NCBI GenBank assembly: GCA_051006215.1
Contig: JBPCIO010000233.1
Span: 1 to 22,682, forward strand
Direction of reading: 5' to 3'
DNA length: 22,682 nt
Source of the DNA: CF-72 sp051006215
GTDB lineage: Bacteria; Chloroflexota; UBA6077; CF-72
Below are positions 22,561 through 22,682 of this stretch, piece by piece. Under the pieces are notes generated by a model. That model searched no databases, was not told the origin of the DNA, and was given only the letters and a program-made list of their open reading frames with translations. The translations under genes were made by a program, and so were the position numbers. Position 1 is the first letter of the stretch, and every line of letters begins with the position of its first letter.

Positions 22561-22682
22561 TCAGGCGCCCAATGCCAGGGCTTGCCTGGGTGGCCACACG
22601 GGCGCCATCGCACGGTCTAGCTGGGCTCGGCTGATCCAGCGCGCGCGGCCCTCGTCGACGGGTCGTACGGCCGGATCCTGAA
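22561..22682 (-). CDS. C-terminal fragment of a probable Nudix hydrolase, cut by the window edge
   Basis: A minus-strand frame enters at the window edge and stops at TGA 22563-22561 after 39 residues. The piece DEGRARWISRAQLDRAMAPV followed by WPPRQALA resembles the end of Nudix proteins, especially NADH pyrophosphatase-like members, where E-x-R-W-x-S-R-x-x-L is followed by a Pro-Pro turn. The catalytic Nudix box is outside the window, so the call rests on this tail alone. It lies 24 bp before the next gene on the same strand and would be an upstream member of the operon. Confidence 0.5.
   Translation of the reverse strand, partial: QDPAVRPVDEGRARWISRAQLDRAMAPVWPPRQALALGA

Noticed and set aside
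1..22682. CRISPR arrays, tRNA/rRNA genes, insertion sequences, toxin-antitoxin or defence genes
   Set aside because: Reading through the window I found no regularly spaced repeats, cloverleaf-like sequence, transposase or integrase motif, or recognisable defence gene.

Overview
The window is 22.7 kb of high-GC bacterial chromosome, densely packed with ordinary genes. I see no rRNA, tRNA, CRISPR array, insertion sequence, phage gene or plasmid origin. The gene content suggests a Chloroflexota-like or related high-GC soil or thermophile lineage: an MscL with a zinc-ribbon tail, an SH3-like plus YkuD L,D-transpeptidase behind a twin-arginine signal, a GYD protein, a tungsten aldehyde oxidoreductase, and frequent GTG/TTG starts. 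This placement is inference from family content, not a computed phylogeny.

Region 1 (1-8751, all minus strand) reads from 8751 downwards: GYD protein, histidine phosphatase, NAD(P)HX dehydratase (nnrD), mscL, a 71-residue unknown protein, an EamA permease, a fused OpgC-type membrane acyltransferase/esterase, a secreted CocE-type hydrolase, a NarL-type response regulator, and the start of one more possible gene at the left edge. Most gaps are short or overlapping, so this is one long transcription unit or a few abutting ones. The nnrD part looks like metabolite repair. The EamA-OpgC/esterase-CocE part looks like export and acylation or deacylation of an unknown compound.

Region 2 (8917-19896) starts with a small membrane-anchored protein facing a tungsten aldehyde ferredoxin oxidoreductase (AOR) across a strong hairpin. 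It then holds a catabolic neighbourhood built from small divergent and convergent units: LDH2-type dehydrogenase plus mandelate racemase/enolase enzyme (plus strand), zinc alcohol dehydrogenase (minus, with an apparent +1 frameshift near its end), 3-hydroxyisobutyrate dehydrogenase-like enzyme (plus), then a minus operon of a 4-TM membrane protein, a 2-keto-4-pentenoate hydratase-like protein, an L,D-transpeptidase and an L-rhamnonate dehydratase-like enzyme, and finally a divergent amidohydrolase (plus). Oxidation of a polyol or aldose to an aldonic acid, dehydration to a 2-keto-3-deoxy acid, and further oxidation or cleavage would use most of these enzymes. The substrate cannot be read from sequence alone.

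Region 3 (19938-22682, minus strand) is a tight operon: the C-terminus of a probable Nudix hydrolase (cut by the window edge), a small protein with a PTS-IIB-like look, a lipoprotein, an AlkA-type DNA glycosylase and a SAM-dependent methyltransferase. These genes overlap or lie within 25 bp of each other.

I found no clearly new system. The items most worth a second look are the OpgC-esterase fusion, the two-enolase catabolic cluster with its tungsten AOR, the frameshift in the alcohol dehydrogenase, and the inverted repeat spanning two facing start codons at 18952-18985.
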